DNA from: DATKQY01 sp035532475
GTDB lineage: Bacteria; Actinomycetota; Acidimicrobiia; Acidimicrobiales; Bog-793
Length of the DNA stretch: 64,000 nucleotides
Reading direction: 5' to 3'
Assembly: GCA_035532475.1 (NCBI GenBank)
Contig: DATKQY010000056.1
Coordinates: 62,001-126,000 of the forward strand
In this document: positions 40,500 to 48,434 of the stretch, piece after piece
Layout of the letters: every line of letters begins with the position of its first letter
Numbering within the stretch: the stretch's first letter is position 1
Translations under genes and position numbers: made by a program
The notes under the pieces: generated by a model
Seen by the model: the letters and a program-made list of their open reading frames with translations, nothing else
Databases searched by the model: none
What the model was told of the DNA's origin: nothing

Positions 40500-41347
40500 G
40501 CGCCGACCTCGGCCGATTCGAGGAGATCGTCGAGCTCGACGAGCACCCGGGCGACACGCCGCGCCGGGCCACGCAGTGCCACCGACGGTTGGAGCACTTC
40601 GGCACCGGTGAGCTCCACGACGAGGGTGCCGCCGGGATTCCGCACGACCACCCGGTCCCCGACGATGCCAACGGCGCGCGCCACGGCCGCAGCCGCGCAG
40701 CTGCCGCTCCCGCAGGCCTCGGTGAGCCCGGCACCGCGCTCCCACACGACGAGCTCGAGGCTGTCGCGCGCCGGGCCCGCCACCACGAACTCGACGTTCA
40801 CCCCGCCCGGCCGCGACGCCTCGAGCACCGGCCCGCTGGTCGCCAGGTCGACGTCGGCGAGCGAGTCGCCGACGAGGACGAGGTGGGGATTGCCGACGTC
40901 GACGAGGCGAGCCCGCACTCCGTCGAGCGGGGAGGCCACCTCGTCTCCGACGCGCGCCACTCCCATCTCCACGCGCACCTCGGCTTCGACCGGCACCACG
41001 CCGCCCGCACCGGCCCCGATGGCGGCGCGCGCCGTCCCGGCGAACGTCTCGACGAGAACCTCGCCGGCGGGCACGAGGCCGGCGTGGACGGCGGCGAGCA
41101 CCGCGCAGCGAAGCCCGTTCCCGCTCGTCTCGGCCACGCCGCCGTCAGCGTTGCGCAGCTCCATCGCGAACGACGCACCGTGCCGGCCCGACGAGATCCG
41201 CAAGAGGCCGTCGGCGCCGACGCCCCGGTGTCGCTCGCAGAGCGCAACGGCGAGCTCGGCCGTGAACGGCAGGGACCGCTCGGCATCGAACAGGACGAGG
41301 AAGTCGTTGCCGAGCCCGTGGTACTTCGCGAGCGCAACCGTCGCCAC
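40496..41347 (-). CDS. dapF: diaminopimelate epimerase DapF with a Cys-to-Ser change
   Basis: PLP-independent epimerase of 283 aa converting LL-DAP to meso-DAP. YHGLGNDFLVLFD, RNADGGVAETSGNGLRC and TEACGSGSCAAAAVARA match the family. The second catalytic Cys is present in ACGSG, but the first, normally in C-G-N-G, is Ser here (TSGNG). The rest of both loops is intact and the gene is full length. Ser forms occur in some actinobacterial sequences as I recall, so it may work with altered chemistry. GTG 41347 is 4 bp after miaA. Confidence 0.88.
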   Translation of the reverse strand: MATVALAKYHGLGNDFLVLFDAERSLPFTAELAVALCERHRGVGADGLLRISSGRHGASFAMELRNADGGVAETSGNGLRCAVLAAVHAGLVPAGEVLVETFAGTARAAIGAGAGGVVPVEAEVRVEMGVARVGDEVASPLDGVRARLVDVGNPHLVLVGDSLADVDLATSGPVLEASRPGGVNVEFVVAGPARDSLELVVWERGAGLTEACGSGSCAAAAVARAVGIVGDRVVVRNPGGTLVVELTGAEVLQPSVALRGPARRVARVLVELDDLLESAEVGA

Positions 41348-41351
41348 GGAC

Positions 41352-42437
41352 TCAGTCTCCCACGCGGCCCACCCGCTCCCCGACGCCAGGGTCGAGGAGA
41401 TGGAGGACGGCCTCGACGAGGTCGTCCCGTCCGGCGTCGAGCCACTGCACGCGGGGGTCCCTCCGGAACCAGGACTCCTGGCGCTTGGCGAACGTCCTCG
41501 TCCTGCGGAGGATCCGCTCGCGGGCGTCCTCGAGGGTGCACGCGCCGGCGAGATGCGCCAGCACCTCGCGGTATCCGAGAGCCTGGGCGGCCGTGCGCGA
41601 GAGCCCGTCCGGACGCGCCGCGAGCGCCCGGGTCTCCTCGAGGAACCCCGCCGCAAGCTGCGCATCGAGGCGCGCCTCGATGCGCCGTGCCAGCTCGTCG
41701 CGGGCGAGCATCAGGCCGACCAGGATGAACGGCGTCGGGGGGTACTCGGCGAGGCCGGGGCCCGACACGCTAAAGGCTCGCCCGCTCCCGAGCGTCACCT
41801 CGAGCGCCCGGACCACCCGGCGCCGGTTCGTCGGCTCCATCCGGCCCGCCGCCACCGGGTCGAGCTCCGCCAGGCGGCCGTGCAGGCGCTCCACACCGCG
41901 CGGCGCGTCGGCCTCGGACTCGAGCTCCGCCGCGAGCTCGGGGAAGCGCGGCGGGAAGGCGAGTCGGTCGATGACGGCGCGCAGGTACAGCCCGGTGCCG
42001 CCCACGAGCAGCGCCCGGTTGCCACGCGCCTCGATCCCCTGTAGCGCCTCCTCGGCCGCCGCCTGGAAGTCGGCCACCGAGAACTCCTCCTCGGGCTCGA
42101 CCAGGTCCACGAGGTGCCACGCCACGCCGGCGCGCTGCGCCCCGGTCGGCTTGGCCGTGCCGACGTCGAGGCCGCGGTAGACGGCCATCGCGTCGACGGA
42201 GACGAGCTCGACGTCGCCGAGCGCGCGGGCGACGGCAACGGCAACAGCGGTCTTGCCCGTGGCGGTCGGCCCGACGAGCGCCGCGTGGCGCCCCGTCGGA
42301 TCGGTGGACGGACCGGGGCGGCTGACCTGGTCTTCGACCCCACACTCGCCCGCCGAGGAAGTGGCGGCCCGGGCGGTGGCGACCGACCGAGGCCGACCCG
42401 GCACCGCCCACTCAGGCACGCTTCGTCCCTTCTCCAC
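41352..42437 (-). CDS. miaA: tRNA dimethylallyltransferase MiaA
   Basis: Prenyltransferase of up to 361 aa that adds the dimethylallyl group to A37 of tRNAs reading UNN codons. The P-loop is VGPTATGKTAVA. VSVDAMAVYRGLDVGTAKPT, WHLVDLVEPEEEFSVADFQ, LVGGTGLYLRAVIDRL, RRRVVRALEV and QALGYREVLAHLAG match MiaA. A typical protein would begin about 45 residues later (RHAALVGPTATGKT), so GTG 42437 may be too far upstream; no good later start with a ribosome site was found. Confidence 0.92.
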   Translation of the reverse strand: MEKGRSVPEWAVPGRPRSVATARAATSSAGECGVEDQVSRPGPSTDPTGRHAALVGPTATGKTAVAVAVARALGDVELVSVDAMAVYRGLDVGTAKPTGAQRAGVAWHLVDLVEPEEEFSVADFQAAAEEALQGIEARGNRALLVGGTGLYLRAVIDRLAFPPRFPELAAELESEADAPRGVERLHGRLAELDPVAAGRMEPTNRRRVVRALEVTLGSGRAFSVSGPGLAEYPPTPFILVGLMLARDELARRIEARLDAQLAAGFLEETRALAARPDGLSRTAAQALGYREVLAHLAGACTLEDARERILRRTRTFAKRQESWFRRDPRVQWLDAGRDDLVEAVLHLLDPGVGERVGRVGD

Positions 42438-42600
42438 CCGGTGCCGACGTCCGGCGTCCGGGCAGGCGGGTCTTACGTCTAAGCCGCACCGTGCTCAGCA
42501 ACCACAGGTTGCCTTACGTGGGTCGTTTCGCCTGCGGCTGGCATCGACTTGCAACCACAGACCCGCCCGCGGCCCGTCCGACCTCGAGTGTAGGCGCCGC
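42438..42600. other. intergenic region between the SIS gene and miaA
   Basis: 163 bp without a gene. It contains a perfect 6-bp hairpin with a 3-base loop (42498-42512) and a second copy of part of that word near 42551. No U-tract, no convincing promoter. It may hold the miaA promoter or the end of the SIS-gene message. Confidence 0.4.
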
Positions 42601-43704
42601 TCAGCGGGGCGCACTCCCCGCCCCGGAGGCGGTCGCGACGCGCGCCGCGACCTCGTCCGCCGCCGGGGTCGGGCCCGGGTCGATCTCCTCGTGCGCGGCG
42701 AGGCGGAGGGCGACGAGCTCGCCGACGAGCGTCAGGTCGAGCAGCTGCGCGAGCGGGCCGTGACCCTCGGCGCGAAGCTCGACGATCCCGGCCAACGCCT
42801 CGCGGGTCAGCTCGGCGAAGGCGGCGAATCGGGTCCCGGAGCGTGCCGGCTCGTGGCCGCTGCGCAGTACCACGAGCGTGAGGATCTGCCGGGTCACGTC
42901 GCCGTTCTGGCCGAACCCGCACACCTCGTCGTAGGAGGCCGCGGGCTGGCTCGCGGCGAACGCCGGCGCCTTGGCCCAGGCGTTCACCAGCGACTTCCAC
43001 CGGCGCGCCGCCACCCAGCCGATGCCCGACGCCCCGTGCACGAGGGGGATGGTCCGCCCGATGCGGCGCGCCAGCTCGGTGTCGAGACCGCCGGGCACCG
43101 CCAGCGACTCGCGCCGGCGCTCGAGCTGCGCGATCGCTGCGGCGACCATCTCGCTGGTGCCCGGCACCACGCCGAGCTCGCCGGCCAGCGCAAGCAGGGT
43201 GGCGAGCAGTTCGAGGAAGCCCGCAGCGCGCTCGGCTCCGGGCCCGCCGGGACCGCCGGCCGCCACGACGGGAATGCCCTCGCCGGCACCGAGCGCGTCC
43301 AGCGCGCCGGCGCCGGACACGACGGCGAGACGCGCCCCCCTCCCGAGCGCCGACTCCGCCGCGCCGAGCGTCTCGGGGTCGCCGGATCCCGCAGGGCAGG
43401 CGAGCACGAGCGTCCCGGGACCGGTGAACCCAGGTAGCTCCCCCGCGCCGGCGGTCAACACGGGCACGCCGGCGAGCGGCGCCGAGAGCGCGACGAAGGC
43501 CGACGCGGCGAGGGACGCCTCGCCCTCTCCGAGCACGACCACGGCCTCGATCGGGCGCGCGGCCAGGCGCGCACCCGCCTCGCTCGCGGCGTCGGAGGCG
43601 GCGGCGAAGGCGGCCGCGAGCCGCTCGGGTGCCGCGCTCGTCGTCCGGCGGATGCCCCCGGAGTCGACGGTGCCCTCGGCGGCGCGTGGAGCGCCGCCGC
43701 TCAC
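42601..43704 (-). CDS. SIS-domain phosphoglucose/phosphomannose isomerase-like protein (TobH type)
   Basis: Protein of 367 aa. The N-terminal half is a degenerate SIS sugar-isomerase domain; the C-terminal half has IPLVHGASGIGWVAARRWKS, LVNAWAKAPAFAASQPAASYDEV and VCGFGQN, the pattern of the bacterial PGI/PMI C-terminal domain. Its place after phosphomannomutase and a Trm112-like gene matches mycobacterial Rv3256c-Rv3257c. It may be an isomerase feeding mannose phosphate or a non-catalytic partner; the active-site residues cannot be confirmed by eye. GTG 43704 overlaps the stop of the Trm112-like gene. Confidence 0.75.
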   Translation of the reverse strand: MSGGAPRAAEGTVDSGGIRRTTSAAPERLAAAFAAASDAASEAGARLAARPIEAVVVLGEGEASLAASAFVALSAPLAGVPVLTAGAGELPGFTGPGTLVLACPAGSGDPETLGAAESALGRGARLAVVSGAGALDALGAGEGIPVVAAGGPGGPGAERAAGFLELLATLLALAGELGVVPGTSEMVAAAIAQLERRRESLAVPGGLDTELARRIGRTIPLVHGASGIGWVAARRWKSLVNAWAKAPAFAASQPAASYDEVCGFGQNGDVTRQILTLVVLRSGHEPARSGTRFAAFAELTREALAGIVELRAEGHGPLAQLLDLTLVGELVALRLAAHEEIDPGPTPAADEVAARVATASGAGSAPR

Positions 43705-44003
43705 GGCTCGGTCGTCTCCGGCGCGAGCGCCGGGTCCGGCCCCTGCGACGGGGCGTCCGCGGGGGTGGCGGCCCCGCCCGTCCCCGTCGTCACGGCCTCC
43801 GCCGACCTCGCCTCGAGGCGGGCGTGCTCCTCCTCGTCGACCGTCTCGGCTTCGTCGACCAGCAGCACCGGGATGCCGTCGCGGATGGCGTAGCGGCGCC
43901 TCAGGCGGGGGTTGTAGAGCGAGGCCTCGTCCTCGAAGTACCAGAGCGGTCCTTTGTCCTCTGGGCAGACGAGGATCTCCAGCAAGAACGCGTCGAGTGC
44001 CAC
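43701..44003 (-). CDS. Trm112-like small protein
   Basis: Protein of 100 aa. FLLEILVCPEDKGPLWYFED ... SLYNPRLRRRYAIRDGIPVLLVDEAE is the Trm112/YcaR pattern. The usual zinc ribbon has CPxCxGPL with a second Cys pair; only the first Cys (VCPEDKGPL) is clear here, so zinc binding is doubtful. Bacterial members are of uncertain function and often lie beside sugar-nucleotide genes. The acidic-Thr tail of about 40 residues is variable. GTG 44003 starts 2 bp after the phosphomannomutase stop, and the stop overlaps the SIS gene start. Confidence 0.82.
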   Translation of the reverse strand: MALDAFLLEILVCPEDKGPLWYFEDEASLYNPRLRRRYAIRDGIPVLLVDEAETVDEEEHARLEARSAEAVTTGTGGAATPADAPSQGPDPALAPETTEP

Positions 44004-44005
44004 GG

Positions 44006-45406
44006 TCAGGACCCCCTCTCGGTGCCGTCGGCGCCGCGCACGAGCGCGAGCACCTCCTCCACGCGCGCCGCGCACTGCGCGGCGTCGGGAGCCTCCACGT
44101 TCAGCCTGAGCAGCGGCTCGGTGTTCGACGGGCGCAGGTTGAACCACCAGCTGGCGAACTCCGCCGTCAGCCCGTCCAGGAAGTCGATCTCCGCGCCTTG
44201 CGAGCGGTAGGTCTCGATGACCCGTTCGACCACGGCCTTCGGGTCGTCGACCCGGGTGTTGATCTCCCCGGAGTCGGTGTAGCGCTCGAAGGGCTTGCGC
44301 AGCTCCGAGAGCGGCTGGCCGGCCCGGGAGAGGACCTCGAGCACGACGAGGGCGGCGATGATGCCCGAGTCGGCCCGGAAATTGTCACGGAAGTAGTAGT
44401 GGCCGGAGTGCTCGCCCCCGAAGACGGCGCCGGTGTCGGCCATCACCGACTTGATGAAGGAGTGCCCGACGCGTGTGCGGATCGGGATCCCGCCGTTCTC
44501 GCGCACCACCTCGGGCACCGTCTTCGAACAGATGCAGTTGTACAGGATGGTCGAGCCTGGGTGCTTCTCGAGCATCGCCTTCGCCACGATCGCCGTCGTC
44601 GTCGAGCCCGACAGCGGCTCGCCACGCTCGTCGACCAGGAAGACCCGGTCGGCGTCGCCGTCGAACGCCAGCCCGATGTCGGCGCCCCGCTCGAGGATGA
44701 GGGCGCGCAAGTCGACGAGGTTCTCCGCCTGGATCGGGTCGGCGGGGTGGTTCGGGAAGGTCCCGTCGAGCTCGCCGTAGAGGACCTCGAGCGAGACCGG
44801 CAGCCCGGCGAAGACCGCCGGCGCGACGAGGCCGCCCATGCCGTTCGCGGTGTCCGCGACGACGCGCAGGGGCGCGAGCGCTGAGATGTCGACGAAGCTG
44901 TGCACATGCTCGGCGAAGCGCCCGAGCAGGTCGAGGTGCTCGACGTCGAGCGGCCCGTGGACGGCACCGGCCTCGGGCGCGCCCTCGAGCGCCTCCTCGG
45001 CGAGCCGGCGGATGTCGGCGAGCCCGGTGTCCTGTCCGATCGGGCGCGCGCCGGAGAGGCAGAACTTCATCCCGTTGTACTGCGGGGGGTTGTGCGACGC
45101 GGTGAGCATCGCCCCCGGCGCGTTCAGGTGGCCCGAGGCGAAGTACATGAGGTCGGTGGAGGTGAGCCCGAGGTCGACCACGCCGATCCCGCTCGAGGCG
45201 GCGCCGGCCATGACCGCCCGGGCGAGCTCCTCGCCGGACTCGCGCATGTCCCGCGCCACGAGCAGCCGCTCGGCGCCGTCGCGCTCGGCGGCGAAGCGAC
45301 CGAAGGCCGCGCCGATTGCGTAGGCGCGGCGGAAGTCGAGCTCGTCTGGGACGACGCCGCGCACGTCGTAGGCCTTGAATATGGATCCCAGCGAGCCCGT
45401 CCCCAT
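44006..45406 (-). CDS. manB: phosphomannomutase/phosphoglucomutase
   Basis: Alpha-D-phosphohexomutase of 466 aa interconverting mannose-6-P and mannose-1-P (and possibly glucose phosphates). FKAYDVRGVVPDEL is the start. The phosphoserine loop is LTASHNPPQYNGMKF, the metal loop FDGDADRVFLVDE, the sugar loop GGEHSGHYYFRDN, and the phosphate-binding loop NLRPSNTEPLLRLN. It feeds GDP-mannose synthesis, with a likely guanylyltransferase at 59-60 kb. Start at ATG 45406; TAGGCT 10 bp upstream may give an almost leaderless message. Confidence 0.93.
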   Translation of the reverse strand: MGTGSLGSIFKAYDVRGVVPDELDFRRAYAIGAAFGRFAAERDGAERLLVARDMRESGEELARAVMAGAASSGIGVVDLGLTSTDLMYFASGHLNAPGAMLTASHNPPQYNGMKFCLSGARPIGQDTGLADIRRLAEEALEGAPEAGAVHGPLDVEHLDLLGRFAEHVHSFVDISALAPLRVVADTANGMGGLVAPAVFAGLPVSLEVLYGELDGTFPNHPADPIQAENLVDLRALILERGADIGLAFDGDADRVFLVDERGEPLSGSTTTAIVAKAMLEKHPGSTILYNCICSKTVPEVVRENGGIPIRTRVGHSFIKSVMADTGAVFGGEHSGHYYFRDNFRADSGIIAALVVLEVLSRAGQPLSELRKPFERYTDSGEINTRVDDPKAVVERVIETYRSQGAEIDFLDGLTAEFASWWFNLRPSNTEPLLRLNVEAPDAAQCAARVEEVLALVRGADGTERGS

Positions 45407-45423
45407 GCGGGGGCCGAGCCTAC

Positions 45424-46233
45424 TCAGCGCGACAGGGCGAGCGCGACGTAGGTGACGGCGTTGAAGGTGATGTGGGCGACGAGTCCCGGTCCGAGCCGGC
45501 GCGTCCGCCAGGCGAGGCTCGCAAGGACGACGCCGAAGCCGACGAGACCGATCAGCTGCAGCGCCTCGAAGTGCACGAGGCCGAACACGACCGCCGTCAC
45601 GATGACGCACAGCACGGCCACCCGCTTCGGCGGCGCCGGCGCCAGCCGACCCGCGAGCCCCCGCAGCAGCAGGCCCCGGAAGAAGAGCTCCTCGACGAGC
45701 GGGCTGCCGACGCAGACGAGCAGTCCGAGCACGACGAGGCCGCTGGTGCTGTCGTGCGCGACCAGCTGCTTCGCCGGCTGGCCGAGTCGAGTGAACAGGT
45801 CCGGGACGAACGGGAGCAACGGCAGGGTGAGCAGCGGGACGAGCAGGTACTGCGAAGCCAGGCCGGCCGCGACGCCGAGGGGCACGTCGGGCCACGGCCG
45901 GAGCCGCAGCCCGTAGTCCTCGACGACGCGCCGCCAGAGCGGTCCGTGTGGCGAGCCGTCCTCGCGCCAGCGCCGTGCGGCGTGCGAGCGGCTCGCGAGC
46001 ACCGCCGAGCCGGCGAGCCCGGTCCACAGCCCGATCAGGCTGGCGACGTCGGAGCCGAAGGTGCTCGGGTGGGCCCGATGGTGGCTCAGCGCACCGAAGA
46101 TGGCCACCGCCAGCGTGGCGAGCACGAGACCTGCCAGCAGACCTACCAGGGCTTCCGTCAGCCCGAAGGGGTTCGCTGGGCCCGGGGGCGCCCCCCGTTC
46201 GGGCCCGCCGGGCGCCGGTGGCGCCGACCTCAT
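45424..46233 (-). CDS. CPBP-family intramembrane metalloprotease
   Basis: Integral membrane protein of 269 aa with about seven helices. The CPBP/Abi motif is present: EE-x3-R in PLVEELFFRGLLLRGL, F-x3-H in VFGLVHFEALQ, and H-x3-N/B in LVAHITFNAV. These are the likely metal ligands. Members relate to CaaX protease Rce1; bacterial substrates are mostly unknown. I start it at ATG 46233, because TTGACC-17 bp-GACGCT ends 6 bp upstream; the earlier GTG at 46296 would precede the promoter. Divergent from ftsH. Confidence 0.85.
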   Translation of the reverse strand: MRSAPPAPGGPERGAPPGPANPFGLTEALVGLLAGLVLATLAVAIFGALSHHRAHPSTFGSDVASLIGLWTGLAGSAVLASRSHAARRWREDGSPHGPLWRRVVEDYGLRLRPWPDVPLGVAAGLASQYLLVPLLTLPLLPFVPDLFTRLGQPAKQLVAHDSTSGLVVLGLLVCVGSPLVEELFFRGLLLRGLAGRLAPAPPKRVAVLCVIVTAVVFGLVHFEALQLIGLVGFGVVLASLAWRTRRLGPGLVAHITFNAVTYVALALSR

Positions 46234-46239
46234 GCACCG

Positions 46240-46268
46240 AGCGTCGCCGCCCTCGCCCCTGCGGTCAA
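46240..46268 (-). promoter_or_regulatory. leaderless promoter of the CPBP protease gene
   Basis: Minus strand TTGACC (46268-46263), 17-bp spacer, GACGCT (46245-46240), then 6 bp to the ATG at 46233. The -35 and spacing are good; the first -10 base departs from TANNNT. Confidence 0.5.
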
Positions 46269-46324
46269 TTCGGCGACGCGGCGGTTCTTTTCCCACCGCC
46301 GACCGGAGCGCGCGGCCCTCGGCA

Positions 46325-46330
46325 TACGAT
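46325..46330 (+). promoter_or_regulatory. -10 box of a probable leaderless ftsH promoter
   Basis: TACGAT ends 9 bp before the ftsH ATG at 46340, and there is no Shine-Dalgarno sequence. Transcription would start at or within a few bases of the start codon. Confidence 0.45.
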
Positions 46331-46339
46331 GGTGCAGTT

Positions 46340-48403
46340 ATGAGCCGTCAACCGCAAGACCCACGCAACAGCCAGGGCCGCCAGGGACCGGGCGCACCGT
46401 CCGGCAACGACTCGATGTGGCGCTGGGGGGTGGCGGCGCTCGTCGTCGTCGTCGTCCTGCTGCTGTTCGGCTCGTCGCTCATCAATCGCACCTCCGCGAA
46501 GTCGCTGAGCTACTACCCGCAGTTCCAGCAGGCGCTGACGCAGCACCAGGTGAAGACGGCCTCGATCGACAACTCGACCGGCACGATCACCGGCACGCTC
46601 GGCGACGGGACGAGCTACTCGACCAACGGTCCCCTCTCGGTGACCCAGACGGAGATCAACTCGATCAAGTCGTCCGGCGCGCAGCTCAAGTTCTCGACGC
46701 CCACCTCGAGCTGGTTGCCGAGCGTCCTGTACTACGCGCTGCCGCTGCTGCTGTTCATCGGGTTCATCATCTGGCTGCAGCGCCGGGCCCAGGGGCAGAT
46801 GTCCGGGATCATGTCGATCGGCCGCTCGCGCGCCAAAGTCTACTCCACGGAGCGCCCCCGAACGACGTTCAATGACGTCGCCGGCTACACGGGCGTGAAG
46901 CAGGAGATCAGCGAGGTCGTCGACTTCTTGAAGTCGCCTGGCCGCTTCCGCGAGATCGGGGCGCGCATCCCGAAGGGCGTCCTCTTGGTGGGACCGCCGG
47001 GCACGGGCAAGACCCTGCTCGCCCGCGCCGTCGCCGGCGAGGCCGGCGTGCCGTTCCTGTCGGTCTCGGGCTCGGACTTCATGGAGATGTTCGTCGGCGT
47101 CGGCGCGAGCCGCGTCCGGGACCTGTTCCAGACCGCCCGCAAGCAGGCCCCCGCGATCATCTTCGTGGACGAGATCGACTCGATCGGCCGAAAGCGCGGT
47201 GCCGGTCTCGGCGGCGGCCACGACGAGCGCGAGCAGACGCTCAACCAGATGCTGTCCGAGATGGACGGCTTCGACCCCTCAGAGGGCGTCGTGATGATGG
47301 CGGCGACGAACCGGCCGGACATCCTCGACCCGGCGCTTTTGCGCCCGGGCCGCTTCGATCGACAGATCGTCGTCCCCCTCCCCGATCTCGAGGAGCGCCG
47401 CCCGATCCTCGAGGTGCACTGCCGCGACAAGCGGATCGGCCCGGACGTCGACCTGCAGGTCGTCGCCCGCGGCACGCCCGGCATGAGCGGAGCGGACCTC
47501 GCCAACCTCGTCAACGAGGCAGCCCTCCACGCCGTGCGGCGCGGGAGCCAGCTCGTCGAGATGAAGGACTTCGACGCGGCGCGCGACCGGGTCCTCATGG
47601 GCCAGCAGCGCGAGAGCTTGGTGCTCTCCGACGCCGAGCGCGAGCGCGTCGCCTACCACGAGTCGGGCCACGCCGTGCTCGCCTACGTGCTCCCCCACGC
47701 CGACCCGCTGCTGAAGGTGAGCATCATCCCGACCGGCATGGCGCTCGGCGTGACCCAGCAGCTGCCCCTCGAGGAACGCCACATCTACAAGCGCGAGTAC
47801 ATCGAGGACTCGCTCGTCGTGCGGATGGGCGGGCGCGTCGCCGAGCTGCTCGTCTACGGCGACCTGTCGACCGGCGCGAGCGACGACCTGCAGCGCAACA
47901 CCGAGCTCGCCCGCAAGATGGTGCGGGAGTGGGGGATGTCCGACCGCGTCGGCCCGATGGCCTGGGGCGCCCAGGGCATGGTGTTCCTCGGCGAGGACCT
48001 CATGCACTCACGCGACTACTCCGAGGACATGAGCCGGGTCGTCGACGAGGAGGTCTCCCAGATCCTTCGCGACCAGGAGGCGCGGGCGCGAAAGATCCTC
48101 GAGGAGCACCGGAGCGGCCTGATCGCAGTGGCGAAGGCCGTGCTCGAGCGCGAGACGATCGACGGCCGCGAGGTCGCCCACCTCGTGGACGAGGCCTACG
48201 GTCGCCCGGTCCACGGCGAGGAGCCCGCCATCCCGCACTTCGCCGGCAGCATCTTCAGCTCGTCGCCGACGACGCTGCCGGCGACGGCCGGGGCGGGCGC
48301 CGAGTCGGTGAACGGCGCGGCCGGGGCGCTGCCCCCCACGGCACCGATGGGGATGCCGGGGCCGCTCGAGCATCCGAGCGCTCCCCGCGAGCCGCTGGCA
48401 TAG
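46340..48403 (+). CDS. ftsH: ATP-dependent zinc metalloprotease FtsH
   Basis: Membrane-bound AAA+ protease of 687 aa for membrane and regulatory protein turnover. Two helices flank a periplasmic loop (about residues 28-46 and 130-152). Walker A is GPPGTGKT (218-225), Walker B is IIFVDEID, and the second region of homology is MAATNRPDILDPALLRPGRF. The zinc site is HESGH (440-444, often HEAGH), with the third ligand in the GASDDLQRNTELARKMV segment. The C-terminal 60 residues are low-complexity Ala/Pro/Gly. It is divergent from the CPBP membrane protease gene. Confidence 0.97.
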   Translation: MSRQPQDPRNSQGRQGPGAPSGNDSMWRWGVAALVVVVVLLLFGSSLINRTSAKSLSYYPQFQQALTQHQVKTASIDNSTGTITGTLGDGTSYSTNGPLSVTQTEINSIKSSGAQLKFSTPTSSWLPSVLYYALPLLLFIGFIIWLQRRAQGQMSGIMSIGRSRAKVYSTERPRTTFNDVAGYTGVKQEISEVVDFLKSPGRFREIGARIPKGVLLVGPPGTGKTLLARAVAGEAGVPFLSVSGSDFMEMFVGVGASRVRDLFQTARKQAPAIIFVDEIDSIGRKRGAGLGGGHDEREQTLNQMLSEMDGFDPSEGVVMMAATNRPDILDPALLRPGRFDRQIVVPLPDLEERRPILEVHCRDKRIGPDVDLQVVARGTPGMSGADLANLVNEAALHAVRRGSQLVEMKDFDAARDRVLMGQQRESLVLSDAERERVAYHESGHAVLAYVLPHADPLLKVSIIPTGMALGVTQQLPLEERHIYKREYIEDSLVVRMGGRVAELLVYGDLSTGASDDLQRNTELARKMVREWGMSDRVGPMAWGAQGMVFLGEDLMHSRDYSEDMSRVVDEEVSQILRDQEARARKILEEHRSGLIAVAKAVLERETIDGREVAHLVDEAYGRPVHGEEPAIPHFAGSIFSSSPTTLPATAGAGAESVNGAAGALPPTAPMGMPGPLEHPSAPREPLA

Positions 48404-48434
48404 GGGGAACGCGCCGACGGCCGGTCCCCGCCGC

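Noticed and set aside
42498..42512. Hairpin as a strong intrinsic terminator
   Set aside because: Only a 6-bp stem and no U-tract on either strand; kept only as a note in the intergenic entry.
46234..46296. Longer CPBP protease from GTG 46296
   Set aside because: This start lies upstream of a well-placed TTGACC-17-GACGCT promoter, and the extra 21 residues are Arg/Gly-rich with no family similarity.
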